This document shows positions 27,522 through 37,018 of a stretch of DNA of 64,000 nt, piece after piece; within the stretch, counting starts at the first letter, position 1, and each line of letters starts with the position of its first letter. This DNA is from Algoriphagus marinus (GTDB taxonomy: Bacteria > Bacteroidota > Bacteroidia > Cytophagales > Cyclobacteriaceae). The notes under the pieces are model-generated. The model was not told the origin of the DNA. It ran no database searches and saw only the letters and a program-made list of their open reading frames with translations. Made by a program: the position numbers and the translations under genes. The stretch covers positions 1 to 64,000 of the forward strand of contig NZ_MSPQ01000012.1 in the NCBI RefSeq assembly GCF_001936475.1. The letters run 5' to 3'.

Positions 27522-27596
27522 AATGATTTGGGAATTAAGTTGGAAAAATAACTTTTGGTTAATCTTTTTTCAACTTGATTTGTCTTAATTTTAATA

Positions 27597-28031
27597 ATGA
27601 AATTTCCCTTTATGGAAAACTCAATGAACCTTCAATCTCCCTTTCTAGTACAACTTCCGGGTGAGTCCAAAGCTTCAGGTGATCTCCATTTCTGGGAAAA
27701 TTTTGATTTATTTCCAAAAGGAATTCAGCGCTGTTTTTGGATCTCAAATGTATCTGCAGATGAAACAAGAGGAAACCATGCACATTGGAAGGAATCTCAG
27801 GTTCTGGTTGCACTCACAGGAAAACTTTTAATCGAAATCCATTCAGCTGAAGGAGATAAATTTTCCTTCAGCTTATCTTCACCCGGGGAAGGGCTTTTTA
27901 TACCACCGCTGCATTGGACAATAGTTAGGTTTTGCCCCAGTTCCGTTCTTTTGGGAATGTCTGACAGGCAATTTTCTGAAGAAGATTATATAAGAGACAA
28001 AGATTATTTTGAAACGCTCAAGAAACGATAG
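27597..28031 (+). CDS. FdtA/WxcM-like sugar 3,4-ketoisomerase
   Basis: 144 residues, a single cupin. The signature RGNHAH (58-63) supplies the two histidines (H61, H63) that act in FdtA and QdtA, followed by the cupin strands and the closing SDRQFSEEDYIRDKDYF, typical of this family. Such enzymes convert dTDP-4-keto-6-deoxyglucose to its 3-keto isomer on the way to dTDP-3-amino-3,6-dideoxyhexoses found on surface glycans. It overlaps the next gene by 23 bases and heads a three-gene cassette. No dTDP-sugar synthesis or aminotransferase gene is in the window, so its substrate must be made elsewhere, or it has another role. Confidence 0.82.
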   Translation: MKFPFMENSMNLQSPFLVQLPGESKASGDLHFWENFDLFPKGIQRCFWISNVSADETRGNHAHWKESQVLVALTGKLLIEIHSAEGDKFSFSLSSPGEGLFIPPLHWTIVRFCPSSVLLGMSDRQFSEEDYIRDKDYFETLKKR

Positions 28032-28950
28032 CATTGATTCGACGCAAATAAAAGTTCTACCATCTGGAATAATTCAGAAGGATTATTTTCTATCTAACCT
28101 AACCAAGGAAGGGTTTGTCGAATTTTTGGATTTTCAGCTCGAGAAAAAAGGAAAAATCAAAATATCCATTTCAATTGCAATTTCATCGGATGGCCAAGCT
28201 GTCTCTATCCCTAGAGCTCCCTTCGGAGGATTTTGGTGTTCAAAAAATGTGAATTCGGTTTCAATAGAAAACTTTATTAATATTCTTCAGACCGAGTTGA
28301 AACGTCTTGGAGTAAAGCAACTAACGCTTACTCAAGCCCCAAAACCTTATGAACCCTTTTCAGATTTAATTAATTATTTACTCTTCAAGCTGAAGTTTAA
28401 TCAAACAAACATCCTCAGTCATCACTTTTTTATTGGAACAAATAGTATCAAAAAGTTCCTTCGGATTGAAGCTCCCAAAATCCAAAAAAAACTACAAACT
28501 TCAGCTCTCTCTATTTCTCATGGAACTATTACAAGTTTTGAGTTTTTGAAGCAGATTAAACTATGGAATTCAAGAAAAGGATATCACGTTGGCATAGATG
28601 AAAATCAATTGATCAATCAAGTTTCAGAATTTCCGGATAGGTATTTTTTAATTCAGCTAGACAACCAAGAAGGGGCTGTTGGATATGCTTTGGCAGTGAA
28701 ACTTACTTCAAACTCTATCTATTATTTTCTTTCTGCAATAGATTCATCCAGTATGGTCAAAAATGGAGGAGACTTCTTGTTATACGAACTTTTTTTGCTT
28801 GCAAAGGAACAGAAAGTTGACTTTATTGATTTAGGTTCTTCAGATATCGAATCTGGAGCCAATCATAGTCTGATGTTTTTTAAATCCAGATTTTCGAACG
28901 ATATCAGCAACAAAATCACTTGGGAAAAGAATTTAAATGAAAATTTCTGA
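28009..28950 (+). CDS. FemAB/GNAT-like acyltransferase
   Basis: 313 residues from TTG at 28009. There is no in-frame ATG between the stop at 27991 and far into the gene, so a TTG (or ATT) start must be used; an AG-rich stretch (AAGAGACAAAG) precedes it. The protein resembles the FemAB/GNAT-like proteins of glycan loci: an N-terminal lobe with SIPRAPFGGFW, and a C-terminal lobe with IDLGSSDIESGANHSLMFFK, where the final FKSRF is the typical end of the acyl-CoA-type fold. It may N-acylate an amino sugar made with the neighbouring ketoisomerase. Overlaps on both sides (23 bases before, 14 after) mark a coupled operon. Confidence 0.7.
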   Translation: MKRSRNDSIDSTQIKVLPSGIIQKDYFLSNLTKEGFVEFLDFQLEKKGKIKISISIAISSDGQAVSIPRAPFGGFWCSKNVNSVSIENFINILQTELKRLGVKQLTLTQAPKPYEPFSDLINYLLFKLKFNQTNILSHHFFIGTNSIKKFLRIEAPKIQKKLQTSALSISHGTITSFEFLKQIKLWNSRKGYHVGIDENQLINQVSEFPDRYFLIQLDNQEGAVGYALAVKLTSNSIYYFLSAIDSSSMVKNGGDFLLYELFLLAKEQKVDFIDLGSSDIESGANHSLMFFKSRFSNDISNKITWEKNLNENF

Positions 28951-29887
28951 CCGTGTTACGATAATATGCATTGCATACAATCATGCAAAATGGATTGAAG
29001 AGACACTGGAAAGTGTCCGGCTTCAAGATTATTATTCCAAAGAACTCATTATAATTGACAACGGAAGTACGGATGGAACTCCCGAAATCATCAAAAAGTG
29101 GGTTGCACAAAGTGCCGGTAAACTTTCTGTAAAAACTATTTTTAAAACTGAAGAATCTGGTTATTGTGGTTTATTCAATGAAACACTTGCGAATATCAAC
29201 AGTCAATATGTTGTTGACCTTTCTGGAGATGATGTGCTGTACCCAGACCATTTATCTCTTTCTATTGATAAATTAAAACGGGCTCCTTACGCAGCTTTCG
29301 TCTATTCAGATGCGTATATTTTGTCCCCGGATGGGGAGATTAAGACGTTTTATAAGAGATCAACGTCGGGGGAATTGGTTAATGAAATTATCCAGGGAGA
29401 GCTTTACGAGACTCTGATTGATCAAAACTATATCTCTTCTCCGACGATAGTATTCAATGCTAAAATTCTTGAAAAAGCTGGAGGCTATGATTCCAACTTA
29501 TATTACGAGGATTTTGATATTCAACTTCGGCTGGCACGAAATCACCCTGTAGTATTTTCAGACCATATTGGAGTACTAAAACGAAAGCATTCTAAATCTC
29601 TTTCCTCTGGACAATATCAACGTTATCAATCAAAAATGCTTCCTAGTACGCTGATTGTTTGTAAAAAAATCCAACAGATGAATATTCATCCAGAAGAGGA
29701 TAAAGCCCTCGGCAGGCGAATACTCTATGAATTAAAGCATGCACTGTGGTCAGGTAATTTTGAACCGGCAGAAGGGTTTGTAAAACTGGGTGAGGAAATT
29801 GGATTGAAAGGTTTGGAGTTTTTCTTATATAAGTTTTGGCTCAAACATCGGTTTGATTTCTCTTGGCTTTATGTGAAGATGACATAA
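28937..29887 (+). CDS. Family 2 glycosyltransferase
   Basis: 316 residues of GT-A fold. It begins VTIICIAYNHAKWIEETLESV with the nucleotide-binding DNGSTDGT following, then LSGDDVLYPDH (the DxD-type metal/sugar site) and YYEDFDIQLRLA as the catalytic-base region. It is cytoplasmic or peripheral at the membrane. It overlaps the FemAB-like gene by 14 bases and ends exactly one base before the stop of the convergent M16 gene. With its two upstream partners it may finish addition of a modified deoxysugar to a surface glycan; donor and acceptor are unknown. Confidence 0.88.
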   Translation: MKISDRVTIICIAYNHAKWIEETLESVRLQDYYSKELIIIDNGSTDGTPEIIKKWVAQSAGKLSVKTIFKTEESGYCGLFNETLANINSQYVVDLSGDDVLYPDHLSLSIDKLKRAPYAAFVYSDAYILSPDGEIKTFYKRSTSGELVNEIIQGELYETLIDQNYISSPTIVFNAKILEKAGGYDSNLYYEDFDIQLRLARNHPVVFSDHIGVLKRKHSKSLSSGQYQRYQSKMLPSTLIVCKKIQQMNIHPEEDKALGRRILYELKHALWSGNFEPAEGFVKLGEEIGLKGLEFFLYKFWLKHRFDFSWLYVKMT

Positions 29888-31159
29888 TTATCCAACTGCC
29901 ACTTCAATAAACGGATGTTTTGAAAAATACTTTTCTCCAATCTTTAGGATATCTACCTCAGTGAAATTTTTAAGAAATTCGAGTTTTTGCCGATAATAGT
30001 TGAAGTCCAATCCTGAAAAATGGACGGATTTATAACGATCAATCAAATCAAAAGAAGAGCTGAAAGCTGACAACATTTGTCCAATCATGTAATTTCGAAC
30101 TACCTCTAATTCATCTAATTCCAAGGGGACTGTCACCAGGTTTTGTATTTCAAGATAGATTTGATCTATAACCTCTTGATAAAATACTTTTTGTACATCA
30201 GCACTGATAACCCAATAATTATAATCTCCTATTTCTGCCAAACTACTGTGAATTCCATACGTGTGACCTTTGTCTTCCCGTATGTTTTTGATCAATCTTG
30301 AACCGAAATAACCTCCAAGAATTGTGTTGAATACAGTTAAGGGGATATAATCTTCATGACTTTTTGGAATGGACCATCCACCAATTCGGATACTGGTCTG
30401 TACTGCATCCCCACGTGATTCTATTTCTCCAAGATTAGAGCTGACAGGGTTTGATATAGACTCAATAGTGGAAATTCGATTAGGAAGATTTTGAAATCCC
30501 AAAATAAGGGTCTGAAGTTCTGTAGGGTTTAAATCACCTGTCACAAAAAACTCAACGGAATTCCAAAGAAGATTTTTATAGTAGTCCAGTAGAAGTTCAG
30601 CATTGATTTCATCTACTTCTTGCTCTCCGATTTCAGCTCCAAATGGATGTTCAAAACCGAATAGGCTTTTCCGAAACAATTGGTTTGCTTTGGAAGCAGT
30701 TTTCTCATTATTAAGTTTAATAGAAAGTTTTTGCTGAGATTTTCGCTTTTCAAGTGCGTCTTGAGGAAAAGTGGCTTCAGTAAACAATTCTAAAAACAAG
30801 GGAAAGACTTCGAAAAGGTGCTTCTTAGTACTGATGAGGCCAAGTCCTTCATGCGAATAGGATAAAATAGTATTAAGTCCTGAAGCATGAAAATCAAAGA
30901 GTTCAGCTATTTCTTGACCAGTTCTTTTTGACGTCCCTTCTTGAAGCATTTGAAGGGTAAAAGTAGGAATCAAGGAATGCTTAATCGAAAGGGAAACACG
31001 ATTACTCTTTGAGATTACCTCAATTTTAACTGCATCAATGCCCGGGGTTTTTACAAAAAATAAAGGAGAATTATTCGAAAGAATAATTTTTTCCGGGGCT
31101 TCTAATTCAAAATCATCCGGAATTTTAAATTCAGGAGCTTTTGAGCGATCAAGAATCAT
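29888..31159 (-). CDS. M16-family peptidase homologue lacking the zinc site
   Basis: 423 residues with the two-lobed M16 fold. The inverted zinc motif HxxEH is absent: residues 66-72 read TFTLQML at the expected place, just before QEGTSKRTGQEIAE. The substrate-binding signature of the second lobe is kept (GSRLIKNIRE at 286-295, then Y301). Such proteins usually pair with an active M16 partner or act as a chaperone. No signal peptide is seen, so it is cytoplasmic as drawn. Its ATG overlaps the porV stop by one base (TAATG), making it the last gene of a five-gene operon. No active M16 partner is in the window. Confidence 0.88.
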   Translation of the reverse strand: MILDRSKAPEFKIPDDFELEAPEKIILSNNSPLFFVKTPGIDAVKIEVISKSNRVSLSIKHSLIPTFTLQMLQEGTSKRTGQEIAELFDFHASGLNTILSYSHEGLGLISTKKHLFEVFPLFLELFTEATFPQDALEKRKSQQKLSIKLNNEKTASKANQLFRKSLFGFEHPFGAEIGEQEVDEINAELLLDYYKNLLWNSVEFFVTGDLNPTELQTLILGFQNLPNRISTIESISNPVSSNLGEIESRGDAVQTSIRIGGWSIPKSHEDYIPLTVFNTILGGYFGSRLIKNIREDKGHTYGIHSSLAEIGDYNYWVISADVQKVFYQEVIDQIYLEIQNLVTVPLELDELEVVRNYMIGQMLSAFSSSFDLIDRYKSVHFSGLDFNYYRQKLEFLKNFTEVDILKIGEKYFSKHPFIEVAVG

Positions 31160-32373
31160 TAGTTGTTTGGAATCGTGTATAAAAGGGAGAATCTGAGTGT
31201 TTCTGCCAATGGATGATTTTGAGTTTGAGGCACTAAGTACGAAAAGTCAAAACCGAGCTTTTGTAAATCAAAGCCCACACCCATAGTGAAATATCTTCTT
31301 CCTCCTTTATTTGGGTTTTCGTAGAAATAACCTGTTCGTAAGGAAAATTTTTCATCGTAAGTATATTCTACACCGAAAGAGATCATAATCTCTTGCATTT
31401 CTTCGGAAAACCCACCGGGAGCATCAGCAAATGAACCAAACATCCCTGAAATTAATGGTCTATTAGGATCTTTTCCAGCTTGGATTATTAGATTCCCATT
31501 CTCATCTGTTTCCAAAGATCCATCTTCATTCGTGGCATAAATTGGAGGCGTTGGCACCAATAATTTATTGAAATCTAAAGCAAAAGTGATGGTATTAACT
31601 GGGTCTAATTCAAGAGAATAAGCAGTGCCAATTCTCAAATTAGTTGGAATATAATCCAGATCATCTGCTGAATTATATGTAATTTTTGGGCCAATATTTG
31701 AAATACTCACTCCCCATGAAAAATTACCTTCTTTTGATCCTGAATAAATCGGTTTGGAATAATAGAGCCCCACATCAGTACCTACACTAATTCCAGGTCT
31801 TCCCTCAGAACCACCTACTGAAGAGATGTTTCCCGAAAGATTTGAATGAATGAATCTTGCTGAAATACCTAACCCTAGGGTAGAAGATAATTTTCTGGAA
31901 TAGGTTCCGCCTATGGCTATATCCCTTGGGTTAAATTCTCCTAATTCGTTTCCAAATTCGTCAGTCAGTTGAATATCACCCATATTGAAATACCTAAGAT
32001 CAAATCCAAACGCAGATACTTCATCAATTCTAAAAAAACCTGTTAAATAACTTAGGGACATGTCATTGACCAGTTTCCCTAGCCAAGGTGAATAAGAAAG
32101 AGAAAATCCCATCTGATCATCAACGAATGCTAATTTACCGGCATTCCAATGAGCTGAACTTGCGTCAGGAGAGGTAGCAACGCCTACATCACCCATTGCA
32201 GAATGTCTTGAATCCGGTGCAAAATTTAAAAAAGGAACAGCCGTAGTGATTACTCTTCGATCCGGATCCTGCCCTGAAATAATAACACTATTTTGGGCAT
32301 AGGTAGTCAGATTAGCCAGAGTGAATACTGCAAGGAATAGGTTTATCCTAATAATAATGGCTATTTTTTTCAT
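31159..32373 (-). CDS. porV: Type IX secretion outer-membrane protein PorV
   Basis: 404 residues with a signal peptide ending TTYAQ near residue 27. The mature protein is a FadL-like outer-membrane barrel and matches PorV in its opening (VPFLNFAPDSRHSAMGDVGVA, HWNAGKLAF) and barrel strands ending in LRFSLLY. PorV binds the sorting domains of clients as they leave the SprA (Sov) pore and delivers them to the PorU sortase. It overlaps porU by four bases (ATGA) and the M16 gene by one, so it is translationally coupled to both. Confidence 0.95.
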   Translation of the reverse strand: MKKIAIIIRINLFLAVFTLANLTTYAQNSVIISGQDPDRRVITTAVPFLNFAPDSRHSAMGDVGVATSPDASSAHWNAGKLAFVDDQMGFSLSYSPWLGKLVNDMSLSYLTGFFRIDEVSAFGFDLRYFNMGDIQLTDEFGNELGEFNPRDIAIGGTYSRKLSSTLGLGISARFIHSNLSGNISSVGGSEGRPGISVGTDVGLYYSKPIYSGSKEGNFSWGVSISNIGPKITYNSADDLDYIPTNLRIGTAYSLELDPVNTITFALDFNKLLVPTPPIYATNEDGSLETDENGNLIIQAGKDPNRPLISGMFGSFADAPGGFSEEMQEIMISFGVEYTYDEKFSLRTGYFYENPNKGGRRYFTMGVGFDLQKLGFDFSYLVPQTQNHPLAETLRFSLLYTIPNN

Positions 32374-35300
32374 TGAATAACAATTTTTCCACTTACCATA
32401 TCAGAGGAATTTTCTATTTCTGACTGAAGTGTTAACATGTAAATATAAGTTCCTTTTGCCGGATATTTGGTTTGACTTTGGGAAAAAATCCATCTCAAAC
32501 CATTAATTAAAGCATCAGCTTTGACTAAACGATCACTTTTTGTAAATAGTATTTGACCATTCAAATTGTAAACTGAAAGTGTTAGCAGTAAGTTTTCACC
32601 GGGTCTATTATGCTCAATTATGAAATTACTCTCAGTCACAGTTGGGTTTGGAAAAGTCAAGTGTCGTGTGATTTGTAATCTCTCACTCCCTATAATTCGA
32701 ATTTCTTTTTCTAAAACACTTGCATTTCCTAGGTTATCCCATGCTAGGAAAGTCACTTTATTCTCACCTTCCTTAAATCCCGGCAACATAAGGTTTAGTG
32801 TTCCATTTTTGAAAGATCCAGCTTCGGCTAAAAACAGATTATTTAAAGGCTGGGGTGGGTTATCATTAACTTGTACTTGTAATAACTCGCTTGGTTTTAG
32901 ATTTGAAATATTAATACCACTTTCATCAGAATATGAAACAAATAGTGGAATGGTGGTGGATGCGAAAGTAAGTTTAGGATCATTTTTATCTCCGAAAATA
33001 GGTGAGATAATTGGCCCTTGCTGGTCCAAAGGCTTTTGTGATAATTCTCCCCCTAGTATAGGACTACTTTCTCCATAGGCTTCCAATAAACTTGTTTTTT
33101 CCCTGCCAATGATTCTAAACCTTCCTTTCCCAAACTCAGGATTACTATTTTTTGGGATAATTAATTCTCCTTTCATTATCCCGGAACTGATCATCCCGGT
33201 ACCTTGGAAGAGTAAAACGGATTCTTCTTTGAATGAGGTAGGGGCACTTTCATCACCAAGTGTGTTTACAATTTCAGGTTTGTCGCGTAGTTCAATCTTG
33301 TATTCTCCTGCGAAATTCGCTTCTATGGATTTGCTGATAGGATTGATTACTTGAGCTTCAAACTCTAATACTTGATAGATGGAAAGTGTATCTAATTCTT
33401 TCCCTGAGTCAGGATTTTTAAAGGATGTGAATTCAATAGTAAGATCAGGGGCAGCCAAGCGCATACTTGGGTCACCCAGTAAACTGAAATTCCGATTTAA
33501 AGGGCCATTTAGGCTTTGATTTTTGGTCGTTTTGAAAATTGAACCGAGATCCTGATAAATTCCATTTTCCTTTTCAAAAACAGTAGCTATAAATGCCTCA
33601 TTGAGTGAAAAGTTTACGCTGCTAAAAACCGGTCTTCCCGTCGTTAAAAGTCCAATAGCGCCTTTATTTGCAACAGTTAAGAGCTCCTCAGCAGCAGATC
33701 GTATAAACGGGCTATCATGTCTTCCGAATTCACAGGTAGCGGTTACCCACAATGCCAGCTTTTCCTGGTTTGCCCAATTTTGAATATCGGAAACCAAAAA
33801 AACTTCCTCTGCAGTCAATGTTGTTTCATTTCCATGTCCCACGTAGTTAAGAAAAAGGGTTCCGTCTTGAAGCTGCTTTTCCAATGCCTTTTTTGTTTCA
33901 GGCGAGGACTGTCTTTCTTCATTTGAAATCTGAGGGAATCGATCTAGGTAGAGTTTATTTTGTTTGAGTTCCGGAGACATTTCACTTACGGTGGATGCAT
34001 GTGCTTCCGAATCACGTAAGTGGATATTGTTATCCCCATCATCTGCCAGAAAAGCTATAGTTCGTTTCCAATCCCCTGGAACTGGGTTCTCTTCATATTG
34101 GATGATTTTATTTACAACAATTGCTGCTTCCTGAGTGGTAATGACTGGAAGCCTTCCCACTCCGATTTGCATAATCTCATCGCCAGCACGACTTTCTTCC
34201 CAGATTCCCTGACCCCAGTCAATCAGCCCGAAATAATCATCTGAACTAAATGTAGCCAGTGGATTTAGACTATTGCGGCTGGTATATATCGGTACCAAAT
34301 TTGGTCTTCCACCGAGCTTCCCTTTGTAGTCAAAAGTACCTTTGCCAAGAATCAGGACATTTTTTAAATTTTTCCCCCTATGATAATGCCATGCGATCAG
34401 ATTTCGAATCGCATTGAGATCTTTGTTGCCATATCCAAATGAATCATAGACCTCATCCAAATAAATCACTTCTGCAAAGATTCCTCTTGACAGCTTATGT
34501 ACTCGGAGTTTCTCAGCCGAATTTGAAAAAATCTTAGGGGAAATGATTAACAACTCTGGCCATGATTCCTGATTCCTCAGAGATAAATTTGCCGGGGAAA
34601 GTTCTCGGATTGAAAGTGGCTCATTTAGGTTAAACACAACTATTTTTTGAGCTTCAAACTTATTTCCTGAGGAAAAATCAAATTGTTTTGGATTGTGGAA
34701 ATCACTGATTTCCCAAACAGAGAGTCCTTGAGCAGGCTGGATCGTGCTTTTTTCTTTTGAGGATTTTGAAAACACACCTTCTTTCATCCCAATGCTAGTT
34801 ACCGGTGCTCCAAACCCCAAATATTCAAAGTAGCCAGAGGCATTTGCATCTGAAGATTCATAAGTAATTCGAACACGATCAATTTTATTTCCTGAAGGAA
34901 TGAAATCTTCTATTATTGAATTTTCTCTTCCTTTGACACCATAGGTACTGGAAGGAATAGGCGCAAAATCGGCTGAGGAGATAATTAAATCATCGACTGC
35001 CAGTTTCAAATTGGATGTTGAAAGTGATTGACTCATTAAAATTGCGCTCAATTTCCAAGGGGAATCAAAATCGCTTTGCAAAGGAAAAGCATAACCTCTG
35101 GTTATTCCTGGAGCTAGGGATCTGGAATACCATATTCTTCCCGAGTTCAGGATATTATTTTCTTCCTCTTTAAGAAAGGACCATTGATAAAAAATTGCTG
35201 GAGATTCGTCGGCGATTTCTCCTTGAATAGATTCTATCCTTCTGGGAGATGGAGTTTTTGAAATTAGAAAACTGAGAGAATCACTAAATAAATGATGGTT

Positions 35301-35624
35301 GTAGTTCAAACCTTCAGGTTCTGAATAGGAATAGGTATGGGCCGAGGAAAGATAAAAATAGAGTTTCCCATCTTTTTCTAGCGCAGGTATTTCTTGGAGT
35401 TTTAGGAAGCTACTATCAACTGATTGGGGAAGCATACCTGGATAACCAAAAATAGAAACTTCGGAAATACTTGATGCTCCCATAGATCTGGCTTGATCTA
35501 ATGTGAGATGATATACCCCTTCTTTTGAGATCTTGAATTTAAAAAATTGTGTCTGAGCATTGGCATTCAAAAGAAGCCAAAAGGCCAAACTCGTTAAAAT
35601 TAGTTTAATGTGAAAGCCGGTCAT
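32370..35624 (-). CDS. porU: Type IX secretion sortase PorU
   Basis: 1084 residues from ATG 35624, which opens a signal peptide (MTGFHIKLILTSLAFWLLLNANAQ). The frame runs on to 35882, but the extra 86 residues lie inside pssA and precede the signal peptide, so I reject them. A C25 gingipain-like domain spans about 350-810, with H597 in YVGHGNE and C631 in TATCEFGRHDSP as the catalytic pair, both intact. The C-terminus (from about 980) resembles a sorting domain (FPNPTVTESNF, KGTYIYML). PorU cleaves client C-terminal domains and joins the clients to A-LPS or a similar anchor on the cell surface. It overlaps pssA and porV by four bases each. Confidence 0.95.
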   Translation of the reverse strand: MTGFHIKLILTSLAFWLLLNANAQTQFFKFKISKEGVYHLTLDQARSMGASSISEVSIFGYPGMLPQSVDSSFLKLQEIPALEKDGKLYFYLSSAHTYSYSEPEGLNYNHHLFSDSLSFLISKTPSPRRIESIQGEIADESPAIFYQWSFLKEEENNILNSGRIWYSRSLAPGITRGYAFPLQSDFDSPWKLSAILMSQSLSTSNLKLAVDDLIISSADFAPIPSSTYGVKGRENSIIEDFIPSGNKIDRVRITYESSDANASGYFEYLGFGAPVTSIGMKEGVFSKSSKEKSTIQPAQGLSVWEISDFHNPKQFDFSSGNKFEAQKIVVFNLNEPLSIRELSPANLSLRNQESWPELLIISPKIFSNSAEKLRVHKLSRGIFAEVIYLDEVYDSFGYGNKDLNAIRNLIAWHYHRGKNLKNVLILGKGTFDYKGKLGGRPNLVPIYTSRNSLNPLATFSSDDYFGLIDWGQGIWEESRAGDEIMQIGVGRLPVITTQEAAIVVNKIIQYEENPVPGDWKRTIAFLADDGDNNIHLRDSEAHASTVSEMSPELKQNKLYLDRFPQISNEERQSSPETKKALEKQLQDGTLFLNYVGHGNETTLTAEEVFLVSDIQNWANQEKLALWVTATCEFGRHDSPFIRSAAEELLTVANKGAIGLLTTGRPVFSSVNFSLNEAFIATVFEKENGIYQDLGSIFKTTKNQSLNGPLNRNFSLLGDPSMRLAAPDLTIEFTSFKNPDSGKELDTLSIYQVLEFEAQVINPISKSIEANFAGEYKIELRDKPEIVNTLGDESAPTSFKEESVLLFQGTGMISSGIMKGELIIPKNSNPEFGKGRFRIIGREKTSLLEAYGESSPILGGELSQKPLDQQGPIISPIFGDKNDPKLTFASTTIPLFVSYSDESGINISNLKPSELLQVQVNDNPPQPLNNLFLAEAGSFKNGTLNLMLPGFKEGENKVTFLAWDNLGNASVLEKEIRIIGSERLQITRHLTFPNPTVTESNFIIEHNRPGENLLLTLSVYNLNGQILFTKSDRLVKADALINGLRWIFSQSQTKYPAKGTYIYMLTLQSEIENSSDMVSGKIVIQ

Positions 35625-36313
35625 TGCCGTTTTTTGCCATTTTCGATGATTGATAATCCTATATACGCCAGAATTATGACAGGGATACCCGCCAAACCAA
35701 AAGGGATGATCAATCCCAAACTGACTAGAATAAGAATATAACGAAAGACATTCTGTGAAACGGAAAAGTTTTTGAATTTTAAAGCGATTAGCGGAAGTTC
35801 CAAAATCAATAAAATTGCCATCACCCAAGCTATGCCGACTAAAACAAAAGGCGAAGTAAGCCAAATTCCTATTTTGGGCCAAGCTATGGCGAAATATGGT
35901 ATAGTGCTGATCAACAGTGCATTTGCAGGGGTAGGGAGTCCAATGAATTGATCGGTCTGTCGCGTATCAATATTGAATTTTGCTAGCCTATATGCAGAAA
36001 GCAACGGAATGATTAAGGTCAAATAAGGAAGCCAATCGATATCTGATTCAACCTTTACCATCTGAAACAAGATGAGGCCAGGCAGCACCCCAAATGAAAC
36101 TAAATCGGCTAGGGAGTCTAACTGTTTTCCAATTTCACTAGGTACTTTTAGAATTCTTGCCGCGAAACCGTCAAAAAAATCGAAGCCTGCACTGATGAGG
36201 ATAAAATAAGCTCCAGAAACAATTTGTCCATCGAGCACCCAAATAATACCAATTACTCCGGAAAGGAGGTTAAGGAGGGTAAACGCATTTGGGATATGTG
36301 ATTTTAGATTCAA
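35621..36313 (-). CDS. pssA: CDP-diacylglycerol--serine O-phosphatidyltransferase
   Basis: 230 residues, about seven to eight membrane helices. The CDP-alcohol phosphotransferase motif is complete: D45, D48-G49, A52-R53, G62, D66 and D70 (FDFFDGFAAR then GKQLDSLAD). The N-terminus (NLKSHIPNAFTLLNLLSG) is typical of bacterial PssA. The start codon is TTG at 36313, overlapping the stop of the MBL gene (TTGA). It makes phosphatidylserine, the precursor of phosphatidylethanolamine, at the inner membrane. It is placed directly before porU with a four-base overlap. Confidence 0.95.
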   Translation of the reverse strand: MNLKSHIPNAFTLLNLLSGVIGIIWVLDGQIVSGAYFILISAGFDFFDGFAARILKVPSEIGKQLDSLADLVSFGVLPGLILFQMVKVESDIDWLPYLTLIIPLLSAYRLAKFNIDTRQTDQFIGLPTPANALLISTIPYFAIAWPKIGIWLTSPFVLVGIAWVMAILLILELPLIALKFKNFSVSQNVFRYILILVSLGLIIPFGLAGIPVIILAYIGLSIIENGKKRQ

Positions 36314-36963
36314 GATATAGCTGATTTGCCTACGAATGGATTATTCAATTTTTCAAAGCCGATGGTAGTCTCAGGGCCATGACCTGGATAAATAATGGTT
36401 TCTTCGGGAAGTGTGAATAACTCAGATTTTATTTTGTGAAGTAAAAGATCGTGGTTTCCACCTGGAAGATCAGTTCTGCCAATACTACCTCTAAACAGAG
36501 TATCGCCGCCAATGGCGCGATGTGAATCTTCATGGTAAAAGACCAAGTGGCCAGGCGAATGTCCGGGTACAAACAGGATAGAAAGTTCCTCCTTTCCAAC
36601 TTGGATGGATTTACCCTCTTCCAAATAGTAATCTGCTTCAGCCGATTCATATTCTCTGAAACCATAGTTCGGAGCATAGACTTCAACAGATTTAAGAACA
36701 GGTTTCTCATTTTGATGAATCCCAAGTTTTACACCAAAAGTTTTTTTGGCCCACGCATTTCCCAAAACGTGATCGATATGGCAATGCGTATTGAGCAATT
36801 GTGTCACTTTTAGATTTTCTTTAGAAATAAAGTCAAGTAAATCAAGTTGTTCTGCAATGCCAAAGCAGCCAGGATCGATGAGGGTAGCATCTTTAGTCTC
36901 ATCATAGATTAAATAAGTGTTTTCCTGAAAGGGGTTGAAAGTAAAAGACTTGATTTTGAGCAT
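36310..36963 (-). CDS. MBL-fold hydrolase (glyoxalase II-like, YcbL group)
   Basis: 217 residues. Metal motif H60-x-H62-x-D64-H65 (NTHCHIDHVLGN), then PGHSPGHL, GGDTLFRGSIGRTDLPGG and YPGHGPETTIG, all as in short glyoxalase II-like enzymes of the YcbL/GloC group, which lack the long C-terminal domain of classical GloB. It may hydrolyse S-lactoylglutathione-like or other thioesters in the cytoplasm; Bacteroidota generally lack glutathione, so the thiol is uncertain. First gene of the overlapping operon leading to pssA, porU, porV and M16. Confidence 0.9.
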   Translation of the reverse strand: MLKIKSFTFNPFQENTYLIYDETKDATLIDPGCFGIAEQLDLLDFISKENLKVTQLLNTHCHIDHVLGNAWAKKTFGVKLGIHQNEKPVLKSVEVYAPNYGFREYESAEADYYLEEGKSIQVGKEELSILFVPGHSPGHLVFYHEDSHRAIGGDTLFRGSIGRTDLPGGNHDLLLHKIKSELFTLPEETIIYPGHGPETTIGFEKLNNPFVGKSAIS

Positions 36964-37018
36964 AGCAATTGTTGGCTGTAGACGAGCAAAATAAGTAATT
37001 ATACCTTTAATTTGGGGT

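Noticed and set aside
32620-33078. 152-codon frame antisense to porU
   Set aside because: Shadow of a real gene; no recognisable product.
35625-35882. N-terminal extension of porU (86 residues)
   Set aside because: It lies inside pssA in another frame, has no membrane leader, and precedes a clear signal peptide that begins at the ATG at 35624.
37002-37009. TACCTTTA as a -7 element for the FAD oxidoreductase at 37019
   Set aside because: Only a TTGG 26 bases upstream is available, beyond the usual 19-21 spacing, and it would give an almost leaderless transcript.
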